Positions 8,919-17,257 of a stretch of DNA of 64,000 nt are shown in pieces (within the stretch, counting starts at the first letter, position 1; the number at the start of each line of letters is the position of its first letter). Under the pieces are notes generated by a model, which was given only the letters and a program-made list of their open reading frames with translations, was not told the DNA's origin and ran no database searches. Source of the stretch: Eubacteriaceae bacterium (GTDB lineage Bacteria > Bacillota > Clostridia > Eubacteriales > Eubacteriaceae); the NCBI GenBank assembly GCA_016650045.1, contig JAENWK010000002.1, positions 32,136 to 96,135 on the forward strand, read 5' to 3'. The position numbers and the translations under genes were made by a program.

Positions 8919-10328
8919 ATGAATATTGATACTACAGGTATTGAATATATCGTTAAAAAGGTGATGGCGGAAATTGACTGTGCAGAAGAAAGCGGTCTGC
9001 CAGTCAAAGACGGCGAATATGGCGTATTTAACGATATGAACAACGCGATTGATGCGGCGTTTATTGCGCAAAAATCATACATGAAACAAACAATGGCATT
9101 CAGAGATAAAATCATCTGTGCGATGCGAGCTGAAATGCTGAAAAAAGAAAATGCGGAATTACTTTGTCAAATGTCGGTGGAAGAAACAGGCATGGGAAAT
9201 TATGAACATAAACTTTTAAAGCATCAGTTGGCAACCACAAAAACACCGGGGATTGAAGATCTTGTCGCCGAAGCGTTTACAGGTGATGATGGCTTAACCT
9301 TAATGGAACAATCACCTTTCGGTGTTATTGGTGCCGTTTCGCCATCTACAAACCCCAGTGAAACAGTAATTTGTAATGGTATCGGAATGTTGGCCGGTGG
9401 GAACACCGTTGTTTTCGCACCACATCCCAGCGCCAAAAAAACCAGTGCACTGACAGTTAAACTTTTAAACAAAGCGATCATTGAAGCGGGGGGGCCGGAA
9501 AACTTAATTGTGACGACGGTGAACCCATCCATTGAAAGTGCAAATGTTATGTTTACCAGTGATAAAATCACCATGCTCTGTGCGACGGGTGGTCCTGGTG
9601 TTGTGAAATCCGTACTTAAAAGCGGGAAAAAAGCCATTGGCGCCGGCGCCGGTAATCCACCTGCATTGGTTGATGAAACCGCAGATATTGAAAAAGCAGC
9701 CAAAGATATTATTGATGGTTGTTGCTTTGATAATAACCTTCCCTGTATTGCAGAAAAAGAAGTTGTGGTTGTCGAACAGGTTGCCGATTATCTCGTGTTT
9801 AATATGAAAAAGAACGGTGCCTATGAAATAACCGATGCGGCAAAAATTAAAGAGCTTGAAGAACTGGTTTTTCCAGGAGGACGACTGAGTCGTGATTATG
9901 TTGGACGGGATGCAAAAACCATCTTAAAAGGCATAGGTATTGAAGCAGATCCATCGGTTCGAGTCATCATTATGGAAACAAGCAAAGATCATGTTTTTGC
10001 TGTTGAAGAATTAATGATGCCGATTTTGCCCATTGTTCGAGTAAAAAATGTCGCAGAAGGTATTGATGTTGCGGTTGATTTAGAACATGGCAACCGACAT
10101 ACCGCGATTATGCACTCAACAAATGTCAATAATCTGACTGAAATGGCAAAAAGAATTCAGACGACTATTTTTGTTAAAAACGGACCTTCCTATGCAGGAA
10201 TCGGTGTTGGCGGCGAAGGTTATACAACCTTTACCATTGCCGGACCTACCGGCGAAGGCTTGACATCCGCTAAGACATTCACTCGTAAAAGAAGATGTGT
10301 ATTAGTAGGAGGATTTACGATTAAATAA
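8919..10328 (+). CDS. pduP: CoA-acylating propionaldehyde dehydrogenase PduP
   Basis: This enzyme oxidises propionaldehyde to propionyl-CoA with NAD+ in the microcompartment lumen. It is a 469-residue aldehyde dehydrogenase-fold protein. The catalytic cysteine lies in CCFDNNLPCIAEKEV (about residue 270-280), and nucleotide-binding signatures (GVIGAVSPSTNPSE; CATGGPGVVKS; GAGAGNPP) are clear. The ATG at 8919 has an AGGAGG site 8 bases upstream; an upstream in-frame start would overlap pduO and is rejected. The N-terminus (MNIDTTGIEYIVKKVMAEI) is an amphipathic helix, matching the known encapsulation peptide of PduP in other species. The matching alcohol dehydrogenase PduQ is not adjacent. Confidence 0.95.
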   Translation: MNIDTTGIEYIVKKVMAEIDCAEESGLPVKDGEYGVFNDMNNAIDAAFIAQKSYMKQTMAFRDKIICAMRAEMLKKENAELLCQMSVEETGMGNYEHKLLKHQLATTKTPGIEDLVAEAFTGDDGLTLMEQSPFGVIGAVSPSTNPSETVICNGIGMLAGGNTVVFAPHPSAKKTSALTVKLLNKAIIEAGGPENLIVTTVNPSIESANVMFTSDKITMLCATGGPGVVKSVLKSGKKAIGAGAGNPPALVDETADIEKAAKDIIDGCCFDNNLPCIAEKEVVVVEQVADYLVFNMKKNGAYEITDAAKIKELEELVFPGGRLSRDYVGRDAKTILKGIGIEADPSVRVIIMETSKDHVFAVEELMMPILPIVRVKNVAEGIDVAVDLEHGNRHTAIMHSTNVNNLTEMAKRIQTTIFVKNGPSYAGIGVGGEGYTTFTIAGPTGEGLTSAKTFTRKRRCVLVGGFTIK

Positions 10329-10342
10329 TAGAGGTGTTGTTA

Positions 10343-11668
10343 ATGAGCGCAAACTTAGTTGAATTGGTACAAAATGCCGGCATCGTTGGTGCTGGCGGGG
10401 CAGGGTTTCCTACCCACGTCAAATTAAATTGTACCGTTGACACAGTCATTGTTAACGGCGCAGAATGTGAACCTTTATTGCGCGTTGATCAACAACTGAT
10501 GGCAATGGAGACTGTTAAGATATTAACAGCTCTCCAGGCTGTTATGGATCAAACACATGCAAAGGAAGGCATTATTGGCCTTAAAAAGAAGTATACAGAA
10601 GCGATTGAAGCTGTTAATAAAGATCTTCCCGCATTCCCTGCAATTAGGTTGCATTTGCTTAAAAATTTCTATCCGGCCGGGGATGAACAGGTGCTTGTTT
10701 ATGAGACCACAAAACGGATTGTTCCGGAGGGTGGAATTCCACTAAATGTCGGAACATTAGTCATAAATGTAGAGACACTCTTAAATATTTATGATACAAT
10801 GACGACAGGTCAGCCGGTGGTAGATACCTACCTAACCTTAACAGGAGAAGTCAAAAATAGGATCACAACAAAGGTTCCTTTGGGGATCACCGTTCGTGAA
10901 GCCTTAGAGTTGGCAGGCGGCACAACCATTGATGATTATGTTGTCATTAATGGCGGACCAATGATGGGTAAAATTGTAGATCCTGAATCTACCATTACCA
11001 AAACAACCAAAGGTTTAATTGTTTTGGAGAAGGATCATTCCTTGATTCGTTCTAAAACAAAATCCATCAAAGAATCCATGAAAATGGCAGGAATGGCTTG
11101 TATGCAATGTAATTATTGTACCGAACTGTGTCCGCGTTATGGACTTGGACATTCTTTGGAACCACATAAATTAATGCGTATAGCAGCCTATGGTAAAACC
11201 TGTGATGCGACCACTCAAGCTACAAACGCTTTTCTATGCTGTGAATGTGGCTTATGTCAATATGCATGTGTAATGGACCTACAACCTTGGAAGTTCAATG
11301 CCATGCTCAAGCGAGAGCTCGGAAGCAAAGGGATAAAAAATCCTCACCACAAAACCCCAACTGAAGTTGAACGTTTCAGAACGATTAAACAGTTTGATGT
11401 CCACCGTTTAGTATTACGATTGGGACTGACGAAGTATGATCTTCCGGCCCCGATGGTTAAAACGGATCAAGTGTTTACAAAGGTTAACCTATTATTGGCA
11501 CAACATATAGGGGCACCGGCAATGGCGGTCGTTAAAGTTGGAGATACTGTGGAAAGAGGAGAACTCGTAGGTGAAATACCGGCGGGGAAACTGAGCGCAA
11601 GAGTTTTTGCTAGTATTAGCGGCAAGATAATTGCCGTGGATAGTGGAAAAATCACTATCCAATCCTAA
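10343..11668 (+). CDS. pduS: Cobalamin reductase PduS, RnfC-like flavo-iron-sulfur protein
   Basis: This is the NADH-dependent cobalamin reductase of the Pdu compartment, which reduces cobalamin for PduO. The N-terminal region has the RnfC/NuoF nucleotide and flavin site (NAGIVGAGGAGFPTHVKL; NGAECEPLL). The middle carries two 4Fe-4S motifs: CMQCNYCTELCP at about residue 254 and CCECGLCQYACV about 45 residues later. The C-terminus is a lipoyl-like barrel (VGDTVERGELVGEIPAGKL). ATG 10343 follows GAGGTG by 6 bases; 441 residues is normal. A membrane protein gene follows after 25 bases. Confidence 0.93.
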   Translation: MSANLVELVQNAGIVGAGGAGFPTHVKLNCTVDTVIVNGAECEPLLRVDQQLMAMETVKILTALQAVMDQTHAKEGIIGLKKKYTEAIEAVNKDLPAFPAIRLHLLKNFYPAGDEQVLVYETTKRIVPEGGIPLNVGTLVINVETLLNIYDTMTTGQPVVDTYLTLTGEVKNRITTKVPLGITVREALELAGGTTIDDYVVINGGPMMGKIVDPESTITKTTKGLIVLEKDHSLIRSKTKSIKESMKMAGMACMQCNYCTELCPRYGLGHSLEPHKLMRIAAYGKTCDATTQATNAFLCCECGLCQYACVMDLQPWKFNAMLKRELGSKGIKNPHHKTPTEVERFRTIKQFDVHRLVLRLGLTKYDLPAPMVKTDQVFTKVNLLLAQHIGAPAMAVVKVGDTVERGELVGEIPAGKLSARVFASISGKIIAVDSGKITIQS

Positions 11669-11693
11669 ATCATATCTTAAAGGGGGATAAATT

Positions 11694-12653
11694 ATGGACT
11701 TTACATTGTTAGTCGCCGCATTTGGCGGTGGTCTTTTGGCCACAATGATCGGGGGGTTAAACTCATTCATCTTCTGTGGTTTAACTGTTTTAGCTGCTAT
11801 TCTTGGCGGAAAAGCTGGAGCACCAGCAATCGGACTTATGAGTTTTGGCCCTATGTTCGGACCACATGTCGCCTTTGCCGGAGCCGTAGCCGGAGCCGCT
11901 TTCGCAATGACAAGAAATCATATTGAAAACGGTTCAGATATCGTAACACCACTTGTTAAATTTGGTGATCCGATGGTATTAATCGTTGGTGGTATTTTCG
12001 GTATGATCGGCTTCTTACTCCAATATATCGTTTCAGCACTTTTGGGACCAATGTTATTTACTGGAATTCTTGGAGCAGGCGCAATGGGTTGGACAGACAC
12101 AGTTGCTTTGGCAGTACTTCTTTCAGCCATCATTGTTCGTTTGGTGTTTGGCAAAACTGGCCTTACAGGTAAAACTCCTGCAGGCGAAGAGCGTGTTTGG
12201 GTTGCTACGGGTCAAAGATTGGGATTTGTTGTTACAATAGGTCTTGGTATTGGTGTTCTCATGGGCGGCATGGTCGTTGCTTTAGGAACACTTGGTTTAG
12301 TAGACAAAAGTGCGGATGCATTATACCTATATCAAATGATGCCAATCATTGCTTTTGCTATTGCTGCTATTTCTTTGATTTTTATCGATATGGGATACGC
12401 ATTTGAAGCATGGCATCATATTGGTTATCCAGCTGCATCAACAGCAGTGATCATTTTTACAGCAACCTTAAGTCCTGTTGCTGCTATTATCGGTGCTATT
12501 ATTACTGGGATTTTCACCACTTTCTTTGGTGATTGGGTCCTCAAAACGTTTAACAGCCATGCAGATACTCATATTGATCCACCTGCAACTACAATCTTTG
12601 TTATGCAAACAATCAATTTACTAATTTTAGGCGGAATTATCTTCGTCGTATAA
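11694..12653 (+). CDS. Unrecognised polytopic membrane protein of the pdu operon
   Basis: This 319-residue protein is almost wholly hydrophobic, with about nine predicted membrane segments rich in Gly and Ala (for example residues 4-42, 95-118, 172-205, 225-245, 298-318). I do not recognise its family. It is not PduF, which is an aquaporin-type facilitator with NPA motifs; none are present. Candidate functional residues are His in FGPHVAFAG, AWHHIGYP and SHADTHIDPP. It lies between pduS and pduT, the two iron-sulfur members of the operon, behind a good AAAGGGGG ribosome site. Uptake of propanediol or a related substrate is the simplest guess; an electron-transfer link is less likely because no cofactor motif is seen. 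Confidence 0.85.
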   Translation: MDFTLLVAAFGGGLLATMIGGLNSFIFCGLTVLAAILGGKAGAPAIGLMSFGPMFGPHVAFAGAVAGAAFAMTRNHIENGSDIVTPLVKFGDPMVLIVGGIFGMIGFLLQYIVSALLGPMLFTGILGAGAMGWTDTVALAVLLSAIIVRLVFGKTGLTGKTPAGEERVWVATGQRLGFVVTIGLGIGVLMGGMVVALGTLGLVDKSADALYLYQMMPIIAFAIAAISLIFIDMGYAFEAWHHIGYPAASTAVIIFTATLSPVAAIIGAIITGIFTTFFGDWVLKTFNSHADTHIDPPATTIFVMQTINLLILGGIIFVV

Positions 12654-12724
12654 GTTAATAAAAGGAACAAGTTATTGTTTGTTTTAGTATTAAAAACATT
12701 CACAGTATAGAAGGAAGTGGTATT

Positions 12725-13273
12725 TTGAAAAAAGCAGTTGGTTTAATGGAATTTAAAAGCATTCCGGTGGGCATAGAATCCACTGATGAAATGCTAAAAT
12801 CCGGAGATGTTGAGCTGCTGATGGCATCACCACTTTGCCCAGGAAAATATGTGAGTATTATTACTGGTGATGTGGATGCTGTCGAAGCTTCAATCAAAAA
12901 TGGAACCCGTATTGGCGGTATCTATGTTTTGGAGACGGAAGTTTTACCAAACATTCATCCAGATGTGTTACCTGCTTTGTTAGCCGCTGGAGAATTTGGT
13001 GAAGTTAAATCTCTTGGTATCATCGAAACGATTAATGCAATCTCTTCAGTAACGATCGGAGACATGTGTGTGAAAGCATCTAATGTCAAACTCATTGAGA
13101 TCCGAATTGCAAGAGGCTTGGGTGGTAAAGGTTTTGTGTTAATCACAGGTGAAATTGCTTCTGTTAAAGCAGCTATTGAGGCGGCTAAGGCACATAAGAT
13201 AGATTCGAATCTTATTACAAGTTATTCGATTATTGCCAAGCCCCACAAAGATATTAGAAAAACATTGTTTTAA
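12725..13273 (+). CDS. pduT: Trimeric microcompartment shell protein PduT (BMC-T, iron-sulfur)
   Basis: This 182-residue protein has two tandem BMC domains (about residues 4-85 and 95-175) and forms pseudohexameric trimers. In PduT of other bacteria, three Cys38 residues hold a 4Fe-4S cluster at the central pore. Here residue 38 is also Cys (ASPLCPGKY), so the cluster site is kept and electron passage across the shell is plausible. It starts at a TTG behind AAGGAAGTGG. It is the last gene of the pdu run, and a strong hairpin terminator follows 26 bases later. Confidence 0.93.
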   Translation: MKKAVGLMEFKSIPVGIESTDEMLKSGDVELLMASPLCPGKYVSIITGDVDAVEASIKNGTRIGGIYVLETEVLPNIHPDVLPALLAAGEFGEVKSLGIIETINAISSVTIGDMCVKASNVKLIEIRIARGLGGKGFVLITGEIASVKAAIEAAKAHKIDSNLITSYSIIAKPHKDIRKTLF

Positions 13274-13299
13274 CACAAAAGCAATCATTTAAAAATATA

Positions 13300-13330
13300 A
13301 AAAACAAATGGCCTCGGTCATTTGTTTTTT
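13300..13330 (+). terminator. Rho-independent terminator of the pdu operon
   Basis: The arm AAAAACAAATG (13300-13310) pairs with CATTTGTTTTT (13319-13329) around an 8-base loop, and the right arm merges into a U-rich tail. It follows pduT by 26 bases and marks the end of the operon. Confidence 0.85.
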
Positions 13331-13341
13331 ATACAATTATT

Positions 13342-13386
13342 TTCTATTTTTTATAAATGCTCCAAGGCCATTTATAAAAAATAGAA
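13342..13386. repeat. 18-bp perfect inverted repeat upstream of the coiled-coil gene
   Basis: The left arm (13342-13359, containing CTATTTTTTATAAATG) is a perfect reverse complement of the right arm (13369-13386), with a 9-base spacer CTCCAAGGC at 13360-13368. There is no U-run after the right arm on either strand beyond the AT-rich arms themselves, so it is not a standard terminator. It lies 31 bases before the start of the next gene and could be an operator or an mRNA hairpin. Confidence 0.7.
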
Positions 13387-13416
13387 GGATGTGTTTATAA
13401 ATAAAAGGAGGCTGTC

Positions 13417-14250
13417 ATGGCTCGAAAAAGCAAACCCAAATCACAATTACTTAAAGAAACAGCTAATCAAAATACAGTGGAACCAACGAATTCAATTGAA
13501 GTGGAGAATGAAGAAGTGGGAAAACTTGATGATTTTATGAAAAAAATCGGAAAAGCCATAATGGGCGACGAAGAAAAAGTAGATGAAATCAAAGACAACA
13601 AACAACAGGCCAAAGATGATCAGGAATTCGCTAAAATGAAGCAAAAAGAAGATCAGACCATTGCTAAAGCCAAGATAAAAGCAGACCAGGAAGCAGAAGC
13701 GGATGCTAAAGCTAAATCAACAGCCAAACTAAAAGCCGACAAGGAAACCAAAGCAAAAGAAGAAGCCAAGCTTAAATCGGAACAGGAAGCCAAAGCAAAG
13801 CTTGAAGCTGAAAAACTGGCGAAACAAGAAGAAGCAAAAAAAGCTGAAGCTCAAAAATCCGTAGAAGAAGCGAAAAAACAAGAAGAAGCAGAAGAAAAGA
13901 AACAAATAGCCGCAAAAAAACGTGCCGAAGCCAAGGTGCGAGCCAAAGCCAAGGAAGATGCAAAGAAAAAAGCTGAGGAAATCGAAGCGGCCGAAATTCT
14001 TGCCAATCAGGAAAAAGAAGCCCGGAAACGAGAACAGAAAAAAATAGAAACAGAAGATCGTATTCGAAATGACCTGAAGAAAAAAGCGAAAGCATTACAA
14101 GAGGCAACCGCAGGTGCCATTGAAAAAGCCTTTGCCAAAGAAAAACAAATCAGAAAAGAACTATCTGAAAAGCGTCAAAAAGCCCATGAAGAAAAAGAAC
14201 AGAAAAAACAGGTGAAAAAAGATAAGGATCTGCCATCCCATCTTTTATAA
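13417..14250 (+). CDS. Lys/Glu/Ala-rich coiled-coil protein of unknown function
   Basis: The 277-residue product starts at an ATG behind a perfect AAAGGAGG. Residues 1-90 are a polar leader. Residues about 90-270 are almost entirely Lys, Glu, Ala and Gln in repeated AKLKAE/KAKEEA-like units, predicting one long charged helix or coiled coil. There is no signal peptide and no membrane segment, unlike TolA, which it resembles only in composition. I do not recognise a family. It is a single-gene unit, with a terminator hairpin on each side. The open frame, ribosome site and own terminator support that it is a real gene. Confidence 0.75.
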   Translation: MARKSKPKSQLLKETANQNTVEPTNSIEVENEEVGKLDDFMKKIGKAIMGDEEKVDEIKDNKQQAKDDQEFAKMKQKEDQTIAKAKIKADQEAEADAKAKSTAKLKADKETKAKEEAKLKSEQEAKAKLEAEKLAKQEEAKKAEAQKSVEEAKKQEEAEEKKQIAAKKRAEAKVRAKAKEDAKKKAEEIEAAEILANQEKEARKREQKKIETEDRIRNDLKKKAKALQEATAGAIEKAFAKEKQIRKELSEKRQKAHEEKEQKKQVKKDKDLPSHLL

Positions 14251-14258
14251 AGAACATC

Positions 14259-14292
14259 AGAAGTTCCTTTTTTCAAGGGAACTTCTTTTTTT
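14259..14292 (+). terminator. Rho-independent terminator after the coiled-coil gene
   Basis: AGAAGTTCC (14259-14267) pairs with GGAACTTCT (14278-14286), followed by a run of T to 14292. It lies 9 bases after the stop codon at 14250. Confidence 0.9.
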
Positions 14293-14354
14293 ACCATTGT
14301 GCAATAAAGATCGCATAGATTAGCTTAACGAAAAAAGGTATTATCCTTTAAAAC

Positions 14355-14383
14355 TATACAAATAATTATGATTGTAATATAAT
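14355..14383 (+). promoter_or_regulatory. Candidate sigma-A promoter of dnaX
   Basis: A perfect TATAAT lies at 14378-14383 with a weak -35 box TATACA at 14355-14360, 17 bases apart. It is 38 bases upstream of the dnaX start and lies beyond the preceding terminator. Confidence 0.45.
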
Positions 14384-14420
14384 AAAGAGGTAAAGACTCA
14401 TTAGAATAGGAGAGGCACGG

Positions 14421-16118
14421 ATGGCATATTTAGCGCTTTATCGAAAATATCGGCCCAGGACTTTTGACGAGGTTATCGGTCAGGATAGTATTACAAGAAT
14501 ATTAAAAAATCAAATTCAATATAACCGTGTCGGCCATGCTTACCTTTTTTCAGGTATCCGGGGCACCGGAAAAACTTCTCTGGCAAAAATATTTGCAAAA
14601 GCGATTAACTGCCCAAATGGCATTGATGGAAACCCTTGCAACACCTGTGAAATTTGCGTGAATATCGATCGTTCAGGGGTTATGGATATCATCGAAATCG
14701 ATGGCGCATCCAATCGTGGCGTTGATGAAATACGAGAAATTCGTGAAAAAGTAAAGTATCCACCGACCATTGGACGATATAAAGTATATATCATTGATGA
14801 AGTACATATGCTCACAAAGGAGGCCTTTAACGCACTCCTTAAAACATTGGAAGAACCTCCGGAACATGTGGTGTTTATTCTGGCAACAACCGAGCCCAAT
14901 AAATGTCCGGCAACCATTCTTTCTCGGTGTCAACGCTATGAAATACGACCGATTCCCAAGGCGTTAATCATTGGGCAAATGGAAAAAATATGTAAAGATT
15001 TAGAAATCACCATGGAACCCCAGGCCTTTGATTTTATTGCATCTCGGGGCGAAAATTCCATGCGTGACGCCCTCAGCCTTTTGGACCAGATTGTTGATCT
15101 GAAAGACAGTAGTGGTCACGTCTCCTTTGAAGAGCTGTTGGATTTTACAGGAATGGCTGATAAATCCGGCATTCATGATTTAATACACAAAATCGGAGCC
15201 GGAGATAGCGGCGGTGTTCTCCTGAGTTTGAGAGAAATGGTCAGTCGCGGTAAAGACAGCATTTTGCTTATGGATCAGGTCATTGAGTACCTTCGTGGGA
15301 TATTAATCACAAAAACGGCAGGTGACGCCGCCATGGAAATATTAATGTGTACTCCAGAAGACTATCAGAGTTACGCCGCATTGGGCAATACTTTAGAATT
15401 TAATCAACTCTATGGAATGATCAGTCACCTCATTGAAGAGAAAAATAAATTAAAATACAGCAGTCTTCAAAGTATTATTGTTGAGATGGCATTTTTAAGA
15501 CTGTGTCTTGGTGAGGATGTGGTTAAAGAGGTAACCATCAAGAAATCAGCCTTTCAAAGCAAACCCAATCAAGCTGTCAGAGAGTTACCAAAATTAACAA
15601 TTCCGGAGATTGAGACAGACATTGAAGAATCTCCACACAACGAGCGAGAAATAAAAACTGAAGTGGCGGTTTTCAGGGAAGTACAAGCCAGGGAAACTCA
15701 CACAGTGGCAGAGCCAACTGTAAAAATAAAAACTACAGCAAAAAAAGCCAATTCCAAACATGACGAGATGACCCTGTTTAAAAAATTGTGCGATGATATT
15801 GGAAAAACGAATTCAGCCCAGGCCATGTTTTTAAAACGTGGAGAAGCCTGTTTGCAACCGGATGATCACCTGATTATAAATTTCACAACGGAGAATCAAA
15901 ACTATTTTCATTTTGTGAATAAGCCGAACCTGGTAAAATCCTTTGAAGAGATTCTCACCACAGCTGCCGGTAAAACAATAACTGTTTCAATCAAGCTTGA
16001 AGAAGAAAATTTTGGTGATTTGGATATGCTTGAAAAAACAAGACGGATTATTAATAATGATGCGATTAATATCATTGAAGTTGAAGGATTTAAAGAAAAA
16101 ATTGACGAAAAAAGATAG
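14421..16118 (+). CDS. dnaX: DNA polymerase III subunit gamma/tau
   Basis: This is the clamp-loader ATPase subunit of the replisome. The AAA+ motor has Walker A GIRGTGKTS at residues 45-53, a four-cysteine zinc motif (Cys64, Cys73, Cys76, Cys79) and the DEVHMLT Walker B box; the SRCQRYE sensor region follows. The C-terminal third (after about residue 375) is a variable charged linker and a tau-like tail. The protein is 565 residues. It begins the conserved order dnaX-ybaB-recR. A GGAGAGG ribosome site precedes the ATG. Confidence 0.97.
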   Translation: MAYLALYRKYRPRTFDEVIGQDSITRILKNQIQYNRVGHAYLFSGIRGTGKTSLAKIFAKAINCPNGIDGNPCNTCEICVNIDRSGVMDIIEIDGASNRGVDEIREIREKVKYPPTIGRYKVYIIDEVHMLTKEAFNALLKTLEEPPEHVVFILATTEPNKCPATILSRCQRYEIRPIPKALIIGQMEKICKDLEITMEPQAFDFIASRGENSMRDALSLLDQIVDLKDSSGHVSFEELLDFTGMADKSGIHDLIHKIGAGDSGGVLLSLREMVSRGKDSILLMDQVIEYLRGILITKTAGDAAMEILMCTPEDYQSYAALGNTLEFNQLYGMISHLIEEKNKLKYSSLQSIIVEMAFLRLCLGEDVVKEVTIKKSAFQSKPNQAVRELPKLTIPEIETDIEESPHNEREIKTEVAVFREVQARETHTVAEPTVKIKTTAKKANSKHDEMTLFKKLCDDIGKTNSAQAMFLKRGEACLQPDDHLIINFTTENQNYFHFVNKPNLVKSFEEILTTAAGKTITVSIKLEEENFGDLDMLEKTRRIINNDAINIIEVEGFKEKIDEKR

Positions 16119-16138
16119 TGATAAAAAGTTTGATTTAG

Positions 16139-16147
16139 TGTTATAAT
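16139..16147 (+). promoter_or_regulatory. Extended -10 promoter before ybaB
   Basis: The sequence TGTTATAAT (16139-16147) is an extended -10 element in the short gap after dnaX, 45 bases before the ybaB start. No good -35 box is seen, which is usual for extended -10 promoters. The same nine bases occur before xpt and hydC. Confidence 0.45.
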
Positions 16148-16191
16148 AATCTGGTTATTAAGATTAAACGAAAAACATAGTGGAGGAAATT

Positions 16192-16536
16192 ATGGCGAAA
16201 CGAAAAATGCCCGGTGGTATGGGCGGTGGAAATATGAACAATATGATGAAACAAGTGCAAAAAATGCAACAGGATATGGCAAAGCTTCAGGAAGAGCTCA
16301 ACGCACAAGAAGTTGAAGCAACTGCTGGCGGCGGTGCTGTTAAGGTTGTGGTTACTGGAAAGAAAACCCTTTTATCAGTAAAAATTGATCCGGAAGTGAT
16401 TGATGAGGATGATATTGAAATGCTTGAAGATCTTATTCTGGCGGCAGTCAATGAAGCTCTGATTAAAGCTGAGGAAATGGTTAATTCTGAAATGGGCAAA
16501 ATCACCGGTGGTATGAATATTCCAGGACTGACTTAG
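16192..16536 (+). CDS. YbaB/EbfC family nucleoid-associated protein
   Basis: This 114-residue DNA-binding protein is of the YbaB/EbfC family, small dimeric nucleoid proteins usually encoded between dnaX and recR, as here. After a Gly/Met/Asn-rich start the long helix [20 protein letters not shown] and the sheet region [17 protein letters not shown] are typical. The ATG at 16192 follows GGAGG (16182-16186). A GTG at 16180 in frame overlaps the ribosome site and is not chosen. It probably has its own promoter in addition to read-through from dnaX. Confidence 0.93.
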   Translation: MAKRKMPGGMGGGNMNNMMKQVQKMQQDMAKLQEELNAQEVEATAGGGAVKVVVTGKKTLLSVKIDPEVIDEDDIEMLEDLILAAVNEALIKAEEMVNSEMGKITGGMNIPGLT

Positions 16537-16544
16537 GAGAGACT

Positions 16545-17144
16545 ATGGGTTATTATCCAAAGGCTCTGGAGCGATTAGTCCTTGAACTGGGAAAGCTCCC
16601 GGGGATTGGTGAAAAAACAGCTCAGCGTCTCGCTTTTCATATTATTAATTTACCTGAAGAAGAGATTATAGGTCTTTCCGAAGCATTAATCACTGCAAAA
16701 ACAAAAATTGTATTATGCAAAAAATGCTTTAGTATAACAGATAAGGAACTTTGTGATATCTGTGGAAATCCCAATCGCGATCAGAAAACGATTTGCGTTG
16801 TTCAGAATAGTCGGGATATTTTTGCGGTGGAAAAAACACGAGAATATAAAGGACTTTACCATGTGCTTCACGGTGCTATTTCGCCTCTTGAAGGGATTGG
16901 ACCCCAGGATATTAAAGCCCGAGAGCTATTATTGCGCATTGGTGAAAACGACATTGAAGAGGTCATCATGGCGACAAACGCAACGGTTGAGGGAGAAGCC
17001 ACGGCCATGTATTTAGGAAACCTGATTACCCCTCTGGGTGTAAAGGTAACACGTCTCGCCAAGGGCATTCCCATTGGTGCAGATCTTGAATATACAGATG
17101 AAATAACACTTATCAAAGCCTTTGAAGGAAGAAACATTATATAA
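16545..17144 (+). CDS. recR: Recombination mediator protein RecR
   Basis: RecR, 199 residues, acts with RecO and RecF to load RecA at gaps. The N-terminal helix-hairpin-helix ([18 protein letters not shown]), the four-cysteine zinc finger ([16 protein letters not shown]) and the Toprim domain ([14 protein letters not shown] through the [17 protein letters not shown] block) are in order. It starts 8 bases after the ybaB stop. After it, transcription meets a nested palindrome before ptsI. Confidence 0.97.
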   Translation: MGYYPKALERLVLELGKLPGIGEKTAQRLAFHIINLPEEEIIGLSEALITAKTKIVLCKKCFSITDKELCDICGNPNRDQKTICVVQNSRDIFAVEKTREYKGLYHVLHGAISPLEGIGPQDIKARELLLRIGENDIEEVIMATNATVEGEATAMYLGNLITPLGVKVTRLAKGIPIGADLEYTDEITLIKAFEGRNII

Positions 17145-17157
17145 TAATACCTTTACA

Positions 17158-17226
17158 GATAATCGCGAAAGGACAGTGAGCTTCGCTGTCTAGTTTATGG
17201 TTGTGTTTATGAATTTCGCAATTATC
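17158..17226. repeat. Nested palindrome A between recR and ptsI
   Basis: The outer arms at 17158-17170 and 17214-17226 are reverse complements with one mismatch in 13. An inner hairpin at 17172-17190 (GACAGTGA / TCGCTGTC, one G-T pair, 3-base loop) sits off-centre to the left. The overall plan of outer arms and inner GACAG hairpin recalls elements C and D, although the core sequence is poorly conserved. There is no U-run, so it is not an ordinary terminator. Confidence 0.65.
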
Positions 17227-17257
17227 TATAATACCCCTAAAAAAGGAGATAAAAAAT

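Noticed and set aside
11492..11770. Minus-strand open frames within pdu genes
   Set aside because: They mirror strongly coding plus-strand genes and have no ribosome sites or family features.
14293..14420. SRP RNA gene (ffs/scr) next to dnaX
   Set aside because: In some Firmicutes it lies here, but the conserved GGAA/GAGG tip and long stem are missing.
15730..15760. Programmed frameshift site in dnaX (A-run)
   Set aside because: The A-run lacks a clear slippery heptamer with a following stem, and Gram-positive dnaX genes often make only one product.
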